This document shows positions 25,814 through 34,251 of a stretch of 64,000 bases of DNA, in pieces. A program made the position numbers and the translations under genes. How positions within the stretch are numbered: the first letter of the stretch is position 1; every line of letters begins with the position of its first letter. The notes under the pieces were generated by a model. The model saw only the letters and a list, made by a program, of their open reading frames with translations. It was not told where the DNA came from and ran no database searches. Source of the stretch: CAVSRC01 sp963743015 (lineage in GTDB: Bacteria; Pseudomonadota; Alphaproteobacteria; Rhizobiales; Kaistiaceae); NCBI GenBank assembly GCA_963743015.1, contig CAVUOD010000016.1, positions 92,367 through 156,366 on the forward strand. The letters run 5' to 3'.

Positions 25814-26581
25814 TCAGATCCCGGCGTACCAGTTGTAATTGCCGACATCCTCCCAGAAACCGCCGCGGCCGCGCCCGATGGCCTCCAGGCTGTCGACGGC
25901 TTCGATGCGCATGACGAACTTGGCCTGCTTGTAGCCGAGTTGGCGCTCGACCCTGAGGCGCAGCGGCGCCCCGTGACCGATCGGCAGGACCTGATCGTTC
26001 ATGCCGTAGGCGAGGATGGTCTGGGGATGGAAGGCATCGTTCAAGTCGATGCTCTCGTAGTAGGCGGTGCCCTGGAAATCGTCGGCGCAGTGGAAGACGA
26101 TATAGCGCGCCTTGTCGGTGAGCTTCGCCTTGTCGAGCACGGCGGACAGCGGCACGCCGGTCCATTTGCCGATGGCGCTCCAGCCCTCGACACAGTCGTG
26201 CCGGGTGATCTGGGTGCGCGACGGCATCGCCCGCAGATCGGCCAGCGACAGCGCCTGCGGCGTCTCCACCAGCCCGTCGACGGTGAGCCGGTAGTCGGCA
26301 AAATCGTTCGCGGCCAGGCGCCGCCATTCGGGACTGCGCGCACTGGTGTTGCCGTTGGTGCGGAAATCGGGAGACATCTCGGCTTCCGTAAATTCGGGGG
26401 CGAGCGCCGAGCCGGCGAGGAAACGCTGGATGCGATAGCTCAGCCACTCGCCGGTGCCAAGGAACCTGCGGAAGGTCGGATTGTAGCTGAGCGCGTCGCA
26501 GCCGCTGAGCAGCGCCGCCGATCCGCCGACGGCGAGCGACGTCAGGAAGCGCCTGCGGCTGAGCTGTGTCTTCTGCGTCAT
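25814..26581 (-). CDS. Tat-exported molybdopterin oxidoreductase (sulfite oxidase/MsrP fold)
   Basis: Periplasmic molybdenum enzyme of 255 residues. The twin-arginine signal SRRRFLTSLAVGGSAALLSG is followed by the Oxidored_molyb domain: the Mo-ligand cysteine is in QITRHDCVEGWSAIGKWTG and GAPLRLRVERQLGYKQAKFV is a second landmark. The substrate is unknown; methionine or other S-oxides are possible by analogy with MsrP. It overlaps the upstream cytochrome b gene by 4 bp, so the two form an enzyme plus quinol-oxidising subunit pair. Confidence 0.85.
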   Translation of the reverse strand: MTQKTQLSRRRFLTSLAVGGSAALLSGCDALSYNPTFRRFLGTGEWLSYRIQRFLAGSALAPEFTEAEMSPDFRTNGNTSARSPEWRRLAANDFADYRLTVDGLVETPQALSLADLRAMPSRTQITRHDCVEGWSAIGKWTGVPLSAVLDKAKLTDKARYIVFHCADDFQGTAYYESIDLNDAFHPQTILAYGMNDQVLPIGHGAPLRLRVERQLGYKQAKFVMRIEAVDSLEAIGRGRGGFWEDVGNYNWYAGI

Positions 26582-27435
26582 GTCTTTTCTTTCGGCAGGC
26601 GGTAGCGGCCGGTGATCATCGAGCGCACCTCGTTGATCGGCCCGGCGAGAAGGACCATGAGGATGTGAACCAGGAAGAAGAGGACGAGCAGGAAGGCGAC
26701 GATGAAGTGGATCGAGCGGGCCGACTGGCGACCACCGAACAGATCGAGTAGCCACGGCCAGGCCGTGTCCATCGTCGGCGACATGGTGAGCCCGGTCAGC
26801 ACCATCAGCGGGATCAGGACGACCAGCACGGCGACATAGGAGAGCTTCTGCAGGGTGTTGTAGTTCTTCGCCGCCTCGCCCCTGGGAAAGTTCAACGTCG
26901 CATGATGCTTGATCTCGTCGAGCAGATGCCGCGGCCTGAGCTCCGCCGGGCGGGGGGCGATGTCGCGCCGCAAATGGCCGTTGACCACGCTCCACACCAG
27001 ATAGAGCAGGATGGCGCCGGCGAAGAACCACGCGAATGTCAGGTGCCAGAGGCGCGACAGGGCGAGATTGTAGTTGGAGGGGATCGTCGCCCAGGAGGGG
27101 AAGGCGCGCTGCTGCGTGCGACCGTACTGGTCCTGCCAGCGGCCGAGGACGCCGGTGGTATTGAGCGTCAGCCCGCCGACCCTGAGATAGCCGTGCCCGC
27201 CTTCGCTGCCGATCTGCAGCCACGGCGTATCCGGATTGGCGCCGTACTGCCCCCAATAAAGACGGGGATGCGCGTTGAAGATCATCAGCCCGCTCATCAG
27301 CATGACGAGCAGCACCAGCGCATTCGTCCAGTGCCAGAGGCGGGTCGAGACCCGGTGCCGGTAAACCACGCTGCCGCCCGCAGGCGGCGCGGCGGCGCGG
27401 GTGTCTTCCGATTGCGCATCGGACATGGCGATCAT
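26578..27435 (-). CDS. Cytochrome b561-type membrane subunit for the molybdopterin enzyme
   Basis: Integral membrane cytochrome b with four to five helices. Candidate haem-ligand histidines lie in STRLWHWTNALVLLVML, LSRLWHLTFAWFFAG and SIHFIVAFLLVLFFLVHIL. A long loop between helices 1 and 2 (NTTGVLGRWQDQYGRTQQRA) is typical of the group. It is translationally coupled to the Mo enzyme gene and probably feeds it electrons from quinol. Two in-frame ATGs (27435 and 27426) are equally plausible starts. Confidence 0.82.
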   Translation of the reverse strand: MIAMSDAQSEDTRAAAPPAGGSVVYRHRVSTRLWHWTNALVLLVMLMSGLMIFNAHPRLYWGQYGANPDTPWLQIGSEGGHGYLRVGGLTLNTTGVLGRWQDQYGRTQQRAFPSWATIPSNYNLALSRLWHLTFAWFFAGAILLYLVWSVVNGHLRRDIAPRPAELRPRHLLDEIKHHATLNFPRGEAAKNYNTLQKLSYVAVLVVLIPLMVLTGLTMSPTMDTAWPWLLDLFGGRQSARSIHFIVAFLLVLFFLVHILMVLLAGPINEVRSMITGRYRLPKEKT

Positions 27436-27500
27436 CCGTCAGCTGGTTGGGGGAGGGAGGCGCGGGAGCGCCTCCCTTCGCCTCATTGCGTGCCGCGCCC

Positions 27501-27902
27501 TCAGTGGGACTCGGCGGCCATCATGGCGTCGTGCAGCATCATGTCGGGATGGCCCTTGCAGGCTGCGGCGACCGCCTCGACGGTGGGAGCCATCGCGTCC
27601 GACTTCATGTCGCCGGACCCCATGTTGTCCTTGGACATGTCGTCCCCGGCCATTTTGTCACCGGCGGCCATGTCGTCCTTGGCCATGGCGTCGCCGGACA
27701 TGTTGTCGCCGGCAGCCATCTTGTCGCCGGCAGCCATGTCGTCGGCCATCATGCCTCCGTCGGACATGCCGCCGAGCGCCTTCATCTGGGCGGCCGAATC
27801 CATGGCCATGAAGTCGGCGCAGCTCGTGTCCTGCGCCGCCTGCGCCAGGGCCGGAAAAGCCATCAAGCCGGCGAAGACGGATGCCATAAGGATCTTCTTC
27901 AA
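27501..27902 (-). CDS. Secreted HdeA-like protein with Met/Asp repeat insert
   Basis: Exported protein of 133 residues. A signal peptide (KKILMASVFAGLMAFPALAQ) is followed by a short segment DTSCADFMAMDSAAQMKAL and, at the end, PTVEAVAAACKGHPDMML; these two cysteine-bearing parts look like the two halves of an HdeA-type acid-chaperone domain. Between them lie about 60 residues in which Met recurs every 5-6 positions with Asp and Gly (MAAGDK, MAAGDN, MSGDA, MAKDD, MAAGDK, MAGDD). Met-rich repeats of this kind often bind copper or silver; that is inference. It lies 65 bp upstream of the Mo-enzyme cytochrome b gene, on the same strand. Confidence 0.75.
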   Translation of the reverse strand: MKKILMASVFAGLMAFPALAQAAQDTSCADFMAMDSAAQMKALGGMSDGGMMADDMAAGDKMAAGDNMSGDAMAKDDMAAGDKMAGDDMSKDNMGSGDMKSDAMAPTVEAVAAACKGHPDMMLHDAMMAAESH

Positions 27903-28182
27903 AATACACCTCCATAGTGTGCGTGTTTTCGCTTATTTCGCGCTACCGTTATCTTGTGTCTGTTTGCTGAATGTCAATTCAATACCAGTTGATCCACGTA
28001 ATATTTCCCTCAAATATCTGTTTGTCAGAGTAAAACACCACTCACGCCCGCGTTAGGTGGCCGTGTAGTCCTGCGGTCGAAACCGGGAGTGATCCGGCGA
28101 AGCGGCAGGGCGCCTGCTGTCACATCATTGTCATGGCAGGCAGCGAAAAACCCGCCGATCAAACCCAGCCGGAGGGGGCGCA

Positions 28183-28695
28183 GTGGGCGACGAAATCTAC
28201 AACGTGCTGTTCATCTGCACCGGGAATTCGGCCCGGTCGATCATGGCCGAGGCGATCCTCAACCGTGAGGGCAAGGGCCGCTTCAAGGCCTATTCGGCCG
28301 GCAGCCATCCGGCGGGCACGGTCAATCCGCACGCCATGGCCCTGCTCAAGAACCTCGACTACGACGTCAGCCAGTTCCGCTCTAAGAGCTGGGACGAGTT
28401 TGCCGGGCCGGACATGCCGGAGATGGATTTCATCTTCACCGTCTGCGACGACGCGGCGGGCGAGGCCTGCCCGATCTGGCCCGGCCGCCCGGTCTCCGCC
28501 CATTGGGGCGTTCCCGACCCGGCCGCCGCGACCGGCACGCCGGCCGAGGTCCAGCTCGCCTTCGACGACGCCTACCGGATGCTGGCGACGCGCATCGGCA
28601 TCTTCGTCAATCTGCCCCATCTCGAAGACGTCAGCCTGCACCACCGGCTGCACGCGATCGGCAAGATCGCGGACGACGGGGCGTCGGCGGCCTAG
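28183..28695 (+). CDS. arsC: Low-molecular-weight-phosphatase-type arsenate reductase ArsC
   Basis: Thioredoxin-coupled arsenate reductase (170 residues). The P-loop is CTGNSARSIMAE near the N-terminus, further active-site context is FTVCDDAAGEACPIWPG, and the closing aspartate lies in WGVPDPAAA. The GTG start at 28183 follows a strong GGAGGGGG. No arsenic transporter or ArsR gene is nearby, so it acts alone here or serves another phosphatase-like role. Its stop overlaps that of the convergent deacetylase gene. The upstream gap 27903-28182 is unusually AT-rich for this DNA and probably carries promoters in both directions. Confidence 0.87.
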   Translation: MGDEIYNVLFICTGNSARSIMAEAILNREGKGRFKAYSAGSHPAGTVNPHAMALLKNLDYDVSQFRSKSWDEFAGPDMPEMDFIFTVCDDAAGEACPIWPGRPVSAHWGVPDPAAATGTPAEVQLAFDDAYRMLATRIGIFVNLPHLEDVSLHHRLHAIGKIADDGASAA

Positions 28696-29576
28696 GTCGA
28701 CGGCGGCGGCTCCATCCGGGTCCAGGCATCGGCAATCTCGCCGGCGGTGGTCAGCCACACCGACGGGCGCGGGGTGGCGATGTGCTGCAGCGCCCGCCGC
28801 AGGTGCTTCAGGCGGAACGGCTGGCCGACGACATAGGCATGGAGCGCAATGCCCATGACCAGTGCCTGGCCGCTCGCCTGGTCACACATCTCGTCGAACT
28901 GGTCGACGATCATGTCGGCGAAATCCGCGGCCGAGGTGCGCCGCACGACGATCGCCGGGATGTCGTTGATCTCCTGCGGATAGGGGACGGCGAGCAGCGG
29001 ACCGGCGCGGGTTTCCATCCAGGTCGGGCGGTCGTCGTGACACCAGTCGAGCACGTAGCGATAGCCCCATTCCTTCAGGAGGTCCGGGGTCGCGTGCGAT
29101 TCGGCGATCCACGGCCCCAGCCAGCCGGCCGGCGCTTCACCGAAATGCCTGGAGAGCCGTTTGGTCGCCGCGCCGATCAGGTCGTTCTCCTCGGCCTCGC
29201 TCAGGGCGCTCTGGCACTCCGAATTGGTGCGGCCGTGGCCGGCGATTTCATCGCCGCGATGCTGGTGGGCGTCGGCAAGCTCGGGGCAATAGTCGAGAAT
29301 GGAGGAATTGAGGAGCACCGTCGCCGGCAGCGACAACGCGTCGAGCAGGTCGATGAGCCGCCAGGCGCCGACCCGGTTGCCGTAGTCACGCCAGGCATAG
29401 TTGAGCACGTCCGGCTGGCGGGCGGGCGCAAGCTCGGCACCCAGCCCTTCGCCAAAGGCGAAATGCTCGAGGTTGATGCCGAGATAGACGGCAAGGCCCT
29501 TGCCGTTCGGCCAGGCTCCGGCGACCGGCTCGCGGATCGCGCGGTAAGGGAACCGCTCGTGGTGGGGAAGGCTCAT
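28692..29576 (-). CDS. Polysaccharide deacetylase-family protein
   Basis: NodB-homology protein (294 residues) of the subgroup close to allantoinase PuuE. The start MSLPHHERFPYRAIREP is typical. Metal-site residues are seen in INLEHFAFGEG, in DAHQHRGDEIAGHGRTNSEC (H-x3-D/H region), in GYRYVLDWCHDDRPTW, and near the end in MGIALHAYVVGQPFRL. The substrate may be a cyclic amide or an N-acetyl sugar rather than chitin. It sits 61 bp downstream of the ferritin/CDGSH gene in the same direction. Confidence 0.82.
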   Translation of the reverse strand: MSLPHHERFPYRAIREPVAGAWPNGKGLAVYLGINLEHFAFGEGLGAELAPARQPDVLNYAWRDYGNRVGAWRLIDLLDALSLPATVLLNSSILDYCPELADAHQHRGDEIAGHGRTNSECQSALSEAEENDLIGAATKRLSRHFGEAPAGWLGPWIAESHATPDLLKEWGYRYVLDWCHDDRPTWMETRAGPLLAVPYPQEINDIPAIVVRRTSAADFADMIVDQFDEMCDQASGQALVMGIALHAYVVGQPFRLKHLRRALQHIATPRPSVWLTTAGEIADAWTRMEPPPST

Positions 29577-29637
29577 GCGGGCTCCGGCGGGTGGATCGGA
29601 CCCGCCGGACGATGCAATCGCCGCGCCAGCGCCTGTC

Positions 29638-31591
29638 TCAACCCGACTTGAAGCCGATGCGCTGAGTGGGTGTTGTCGCAGAACGGCTTGTTGCGCGAGC
29701 CGCCGCAGCGGCACAGCCGCGCCCGCGTCACCCGGTCGATGGTGCGCCCGGTGCCGCTGACGATCTCCAGATTGCCGCTGACCTGCAGCGGTCCGTCGGT
29801 CTGAGGGGCGATCGCGACCGGACCGTCGCGGACGGCAAGCGGCTCCGATTCGCGCGTGTCCGGCTCGCCGGTCGCGGTGAAGGGCAGCTCCTTGTGCGAG
29901 CCGTCGCAGAACGGCTTGTTCTTCGAGGCGCCACAGCGGCAGAGCGTGGCGCGATAGCCGACATTGACGCCGTCGATGGTAAGCGGCCCATGGAAGGCAT
30001 AGGGGCCGTTCTCGCGCAGACGGATCAGGTTGACCGGCGGCGGCGTTTCCGCCGGGCCGCCGTCCTTGCGGGCATAGGTGATGGCGCCGGACGGACAATT
30101 CTGCGCCACCCGCACCAGCGCCTCGGTGTCCATCGTATCGGGGAAGATCCATTCCCCCGGCGTGTTGGCCTTGAACACGGTGGGCGCGCCGAGCACGCAG
30201 AAGCGCGCGTGGATGCAACGCACGCCGTCGAAGCTGACGTCCATGTCGCGGCCGCTGGCGATCTCGCATTCGCCGCCGCCGGCCGGCTGGTCGTCGGCCT
30301 TCACCGGGGCGGGCAGAGGGTGCTCGGCGCCGACCGTCTTGAGATTCTGCACGGCGAAGCGTGCAACCAGCTTGTCGAGGCTGTCGGCCGTGCCGGCCAA
30401 CTCGTGACCGGCCGGAAAGACATGGCGCGCATGCTTGGCGATCTCGGCCACGCGCTCGGCCATCATGCGCTTCTCGCTGCCCCCGTGCGGCAGCCGCATC
30501 GTGTCGCGCAGCGTGGTGAAGGTGACGCCGGCATTGATGCCGGGATGGGCGTGGTTGGCCGGCAGGCTCGCCAGATAGGAGCCGATCGGCGGCAGGTGCT
30601 CCATCAGGTCGATGGCCATGTTGACGAAGAAGCGCTTGCCTTCGGCGTCGTCGGCACCGCGCCCGTAGGCCTGCACCAGACAGCGGACCATGTGGCCGTA
30701 AAGCGAATTGGCGAGGTCGAGGACCGGCGCCGCCTCGCGGCTGTTGACGTGGACGCGGTTCTGCGCATCGAGCGGCGGCCGCATGGTCGGGTTGTGCGCC
30801 ACCGGGAAGGACGGGGCGAAATCCGGATCGGCAGCGAGGAAGGCCTGGTATTCCTCACGTACCTTGACGAAGCGGTTGTAGTGGCTGTCCTCGCTGTGAT
30901 CGGGGGCGCCCTCGCCCTGCTCGATGATGGTCTCGATGGCGTCTTCGGCGCTCTTCAGGTCGCTGACGACGCTCAAACCCGGCAGTCCGGCATCGCCGGG
31001 GCCGATCTGCGAGGCGGGGTCGCCGCAGAACAATGCCGTCTCGCCGATGTGATGGGCGAGCACGTCCATGCCATGGCGAATGCCGCGATAGAGGTGGCCG
31101 ACGGTGCCATAGTCCTGGGCGCTCGGCATCAGCCGGCCCTTGGGCATGGTGCGGTGATAATCGGCGGGGTGGACGAATTCGGAGCTGTCGCTGAGCTCCT
31201 TGCCCTCGGGCCGCTCGAGAAAGATGAAGTGATCGAGCACGGCACGCGAGAAGCCGGCCAGTTCGACGACGACGCCGGAGGGGTGGTAACCAGGCGGCAC
31301 CGGGAAATTCGGGCGCGACAGATGCGGCCCGGCGCCGATCGCCACCATCAGGTTCGAGGCAAGCGTCAGGTGGGTCATCTCCTCGACGGCGACCGAGGTG
31401 ATGGCGCGGCGCCAGCGCTTGACCGCTTGCGCCTGTTCCGCCGTCAGGCCGTCGCCTTCGCCGCGCTTGAGGCTCCAGGCGGCGTAGAGGTAGCAGCACA
31501 TGAGGTTGTGCTCGATCGCCGAAGCCTCGGCGAGCAGGTAGATCAGCTCCTCGCGCGTTTCGATGCGGATCTTCGGTTCTTCAAGCGCCAT
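29638..31591 (-). CDS. Ferritin-like / Fe-S / tandem CDGSH fusion protein (one-base frameshift near 29663)
   Basis: A cytoplasmic protein of about 650 residues with three iron-binding parts. Residues about 10-350: a ferritin-like domain of the iminophenyl-pyruvate dimer synthase type, with SAIEHNLMCCYLYAAW and AVEEMTHLTLASNLM supplying di-iron Glu/His. About 460-520: a divergent 4Fe-4S domain (CIHARFCVLG, NCPSGAITYA). C-terminal: two CDGSH modules, CRCGASKNKPFCDGSHK and CRCGGSRNKPFCDNTH. The last module loses its frame at TCAGCGC (about 29659-29665); removing one base gives the normal end IGFKSG and a stop at 29638. The start 31591 (MALEEPK) follows GAGGAGGGG. The function is unknown. Confidence 0.8.
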
Positions 31592-31868
31592 GGCCTTCCC
31601 CTCCTCGCGCCCCTGCAATCTTTACATAGGCCATCGGAGGACGCGACTCCGCCTGAATTGTGAGGCTCTTGCCCGGATTGTGGCCGCGGTCACAGCGCAG
31701 CGGCGGCTTATGGCGTAGTGGAAAGGCAGTTTGCCGGCTCATTTGCTGCCCGGCTCGCGCCCTTGTTGAATCCCCCGGCCATTGGCTGCAAGACTGCCGC
31801 ACCAGATGCTCTACACCATCGACGTTTCTCCATCCGGACCGAACCGTTCTCCCTGCGATGACCGCCGC

Positions 31869-32768
31869 ATGAGCCAACCGACCACCGAGGCAATCGCGCT
31901 CGAGCGCGTGAAGAAACTCGATTTCTGGCAGGGGCCGATCGCGCCCGAGCGCGTCTATGGCGGCATCACCAACATCAATTACAAGGTCGTGGACGGCGGC
32001 CGCAGCTACTTCGTGCGCGTCGGCGACGATATCGCCGTGCACCATATCCTGCGCTTCAACGAACGCGCGGCGACCGAAGCGGCCGACGCCGCCGGCATAT
32101 CGCCGGAACTGGTGCATGCCGAGCCGGGCGTGATGATCATGCGCTTCATCGAAGGCAAGACCTGTACGGCCGATGACATCCGCGATCCCGCCCGGCTGGC
32201 GCGGGCAGTCGCCCTGGTGAAGCGCGTCCACCGCGAAATGCCGCGTCACATCCGCGGACCGATCCTGGCCTTCTGGGTGTTCCACGCGATCCGCAATTAC
32301 GTGCGCACGCTGACGGAGGCCGGCAGCCGGCACGCGTCGCGCCTGGCCGAGCTTGCCGATATCGCCGACGGCCTGGAGCTGGCGGTCGGGCCGGTGGACT
32401 TCGTCTTCGCCCATAACGACCTCCTGCCCGGCAACTTCATCGATGACGGCCAGCGCCTGTGGCTGATCGACTGGGACTATGGCGGAATCAACGCACCGCT
32501 CTTCGACCTCGCCAACCTCGCCTCGAACAACAATTTCGACCGCGAGCAGGAGATGTGGCTGCTGCATACCTATTTCGGCCGGCATGCGGACGAGCGGCTC
32601 ACCGCCAGCTTCGACGCCATGAAATGTGCCTCGCTGATGCGCGAGGTGATGTGGAGCATGGTCTCGGAGATCTACTCCACCATCGATTTCGATTACGCCG
32701 CCTATACCGCCGACTACATGGACCGCTTCGCCCGCGCCCATGCGAGCTACCGCGTGGCGTACGGCTGA
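31869..32768 (+). CDS. Choline/aminoglycoside-kinase-fold phosphotransferase
   Basis: Small-molecule kinase (299 residues) of the choline/ethanolamine kinase type. The catalytic loop is FVFAHNDLLPGNFI (Brenner-like H-N-D), and the metal site is LIDWDYGGINAPLFDLANLA. The N-terminal lobe has TNINYKVVDGGRSYFVRVGD. A role in phosphorylating a choline-like or sugar substrate is inferred from the fold. The ATG at 31869 starts MSQPTTEAIAL; an upstream in-frame ATG would add an implausible Ser/Pro-rich leader. It converges with the pseudoazurin gene. Confidence 0.82.
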   Translation: MSQPTTEAIALERVKKLDFWQGPIAPERVYGGITNINYKVVDGGRSYFVRVGDDIAVHHILRFNERAATEAADAAGISPELVHAEPGVMIMRFIEGKTCTADDIRDPARLARAVALVKRVHREMPRHIRGPILAFWVFHAIRNYVRTLTEAGSRHASRLAELADIADGLELAVGPVDFVFAHNDLLPGNFIDDGQRLWLIDWDYGGINAPLFDLANLASNNNFDREQEMWLLHTYFGRHADERLTASFDAMKCASLMREVMWSMVSEIYSTIDFDYAAYTADYMDRFARAHASYRVAYG

Positions 32769-32781
32769 GGCCGGCGATCCC

Positions 32782-33219
32782 TCAGAGCTTGCCCAGCAAT
32801 TCGGCGAAGACCTTCTTCGCCCGCCCGGCCTGCTTCACCGCCTTCGCCGCATCGAGATTGGCCGGATCGCCGACGACGACCGCGCCGACCATGCCCATGG
32901 CGTAGTGCGGCTTGCACTTGAAGCCGTAGACGCCGGGGACCGTGAAGGTGACGGTGAGGTCCTGGCTGAGCTTGCCCTCGAAGGGCTGGGCGCCGTCCGG
33001 AATCATGCCGCCGATCGACATGACGTCGTGGCCCTTGTCGGTGGCGATGAAATGAACCGTGTCGCCGGGGGCGATCGTGACCATGGCCGGCTCGAAGACC
33101 ATGGGCCCGGCGGCGCCCCGGTTGAGCATCCTGACGTCGACCTCCGCCGCGCCCGCGGCGCCGGCAAGCAGAACCATGCCGGCAGCAAGGGCGGCGGCGG
33201 CGCGGAATTTTCCGTTCAT
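32782..33219 (-). CDS. Pseudoazurin (periplasmic blue copper protein)
   Basis: Type 1 copper protein of 145 residues, the usual electron donor to copper nitrite reductase. A signal peptide precedes AAEVDVRMLNRG. Copper ligands: His in DKGHDVMSIGGMIPDG, and Cys, His and Met in YGFKCKPHYAMGMVGAVVVG. The start at 33219 (MNGKFRAAAALAAG) is preferred to an ATG three codons earlier. A TTG-N8-CAA box lies 67 bases upstream (33286-33299), so it probably belongs to the same NO/low-oxygen regulon as nirK. Confidence 0.9.
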   Translation of the reverse strand: MNGKFRAAAALAAGMVLLAGAAGAAEVDVRMLNRGAAGPMVFEPAMVTIAPGDTVHFIATDKGHDVMSIGGMIPDGAQPFEGKLSQDLTVTFTVPGVYGFKCKPHYAMGMVGAVVVGDPANLDAAKAVKQAGRAKKVFAELLGKL

Positions 33220-33285
33220 GTCATGCACTCCAGTTGGGTGTGTTTGGTTGCGGGCGGACGCTAGCCGGAGCCGGGGCGCGGCTCT

Positions 33286-33299
33286 TTGTCGGCAAACAA
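33286..33299 (-). promoter_or_regulatory. FNR/NnrR-type operator upstream of pseudoazurin gene
   Basis: TTGTCGGCAAACAA (TTG-N8-CAA), within TTTGTCGGCAAACAAG. It shares the extended form TTTG-N7-CAACAA/AACAA with the two boxes at 35423 and 36459, and sits at a distance typical of activation. Confidence 0.72.
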
Positions 33300-33314
33300 G
33301 CTCGCAGGAGGATG

Positions 33315-34178
33315 TCAGCCGACGAGCGCGCGCAGCATGCCGGCGAGGCGGACGAAGACACCGTCGCCGTCGTCGCGGACCAGGCGGATGCCGAGATTGC
33401 TCGGCGGCGTGCCGACCGAGCAGGCGCCGCCCTTCGGGTCGCGCACGAAATCGGTCAGGTAGGTGCGGTGGGCACCCTCGACAACACGCACGCCGCAGCT
33501 CTCCATGGCGGAGAACGGGCCGCCTGTCGCGGCGGAATGGCGGGCGAAGCAGCTCGACGTCCAGTCCCAGACATTGCCGGCAACATCGGCAAGGCCGTTC
33601 CGGTTGAGCCCGAAAGTGCCGAAGGGCTGCGGCCGGCTGTCGACCTTGCGCTCGGAGGCTGCGGTCAGCTCATAAGTGGCGATCCAGCGCCTGGCCGGAT
33701 TGGCGGCGTCGCTTTCGTCAACGACCGTGTTGTCGTGAAAGAGCGCGGCGGCGGCATAGGCCCATTCGACGTCGGTCGGCAGGCGATAGCGATGCCCGGT
33801 CTGGCGGCTGAGCCAGGCGGCATAGGAGACCGCATCGTGCCAGCTGACGCCGACCGCGGGGATTCTGTCGGCATTGGCCGGCAGGGCAGCGTCGATCGGC
33901 ATGCACGCGCCGGCCGTGACGCAGCGTTCATAGTCGCCGCGGCTGACATGGTTCTTCATGATCGCGACCGGCCGCGTGAAGGTCACCGTCTCAAGCGGCG
34001 GGTTCACCGGCTGACCGTCGCGCAGGAACTCGCCGGCTACGCGGTAGGCGAACGATGCTGCCGGCAGGGTCACCAGTTGCGTCGGGTCTTGGGCGGAGCG
34101 TGGCAGCAGAGCCAGGCCGGCGGCGAGGCCGATGGCGGCGAGGCCGGCAACGGCGAATGTTCTGATTGGCTCGGACAT
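33315..34178 (-). CDS. nirV: NirV, formylglycine-generating-enzyme-like protein
   Basis: FGE-sulfatase-fold protein (287 residues) with an N-terminal membrane anchor (FAVAGLAAIGLAAGLALLP). Fold landmarks are PVNPPLETVTFTRPVAIMKN, VSWHDAVSYAAWLSRQTGHR, YRLPTDVEWAYAAAA and LADVAGNVWDWTSSCF, then GIRLVRD. NirV genes accompany nirK in many denitrifiers; their role is unresolved. Here nirV is 73 bp downstream of nirK with a perfect stem-loop in between, so it is co-transcribed or partly attenuated. Confidence 0.88.
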   Translation of the reverse strand: MSEPIRTFAVAGLAAIGLAAGLALLPRSAQDPTQLVTLPAASFAYRVAGEFLRDGQPVNPPLETVTFTRPVAIMKNHVSRGDYERCVTAGACMPIDAALPANADRIPAVGVSWHDAVSYAAWLSRQTGHRYRLPTDVEWAYAAAALFHDNTVVDESDAANPARRWIATYELTAASERKVDSRPQPFGTFGLNRNGLADVAGNVWDWTSSCFARHSAATGGPFSAMESCGVRVVEGAHRTYLTDFVRDPKGGACSVGTPPSNLGIRLVRDDGDGVFVRLAGMLRALVG

Positions 34179-34210
34179 GAGAGCACCAAAGGGATTCGAC
34201 CGCAGGGCGG

Positions 34211-34238
34211 CGGTCTGCTCCGCTGCCGGAGCAGACCG
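34211..34238. other. Perfect stem-loop between nirK and nirV
   Basis: CGGTCTGCTCCG (34211-34222), loop CTGC, CGGAGCAGACCG (34227-34238): a 12-bp perfect stem with a four-base loop, without a T run on either strand. It may be a processing or stability element that sets the nirK:nirV ratio. Confidence 0.7.
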
Positions 34239-34251
34239 CGATCGCGTCGCC

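Noticed and set aside
27603..27760. Short-period DNA repeats that could suggest a CRISPR or tandem-repeat locus
   Set aside because: They are codon repeats within the Met/Asp-rich protein, with unequal unit length and no spacers. No CRISPR array was seen in the window.
29573..29576. ATGA overlap suggesting coupling between the CDGSH fusion and the deacetylase gene
   Set aside because: The fusion's normal end (IGFKSG, stop at 29638) is in another frame; the overlap appears only because of the frameshift.
29666..31663. A 665-codon plus-strand open frame opposite the CDGSH fusion
   Set aside because: It is a shadow frame without motifs; the minus-strand gene has four domain signatures.
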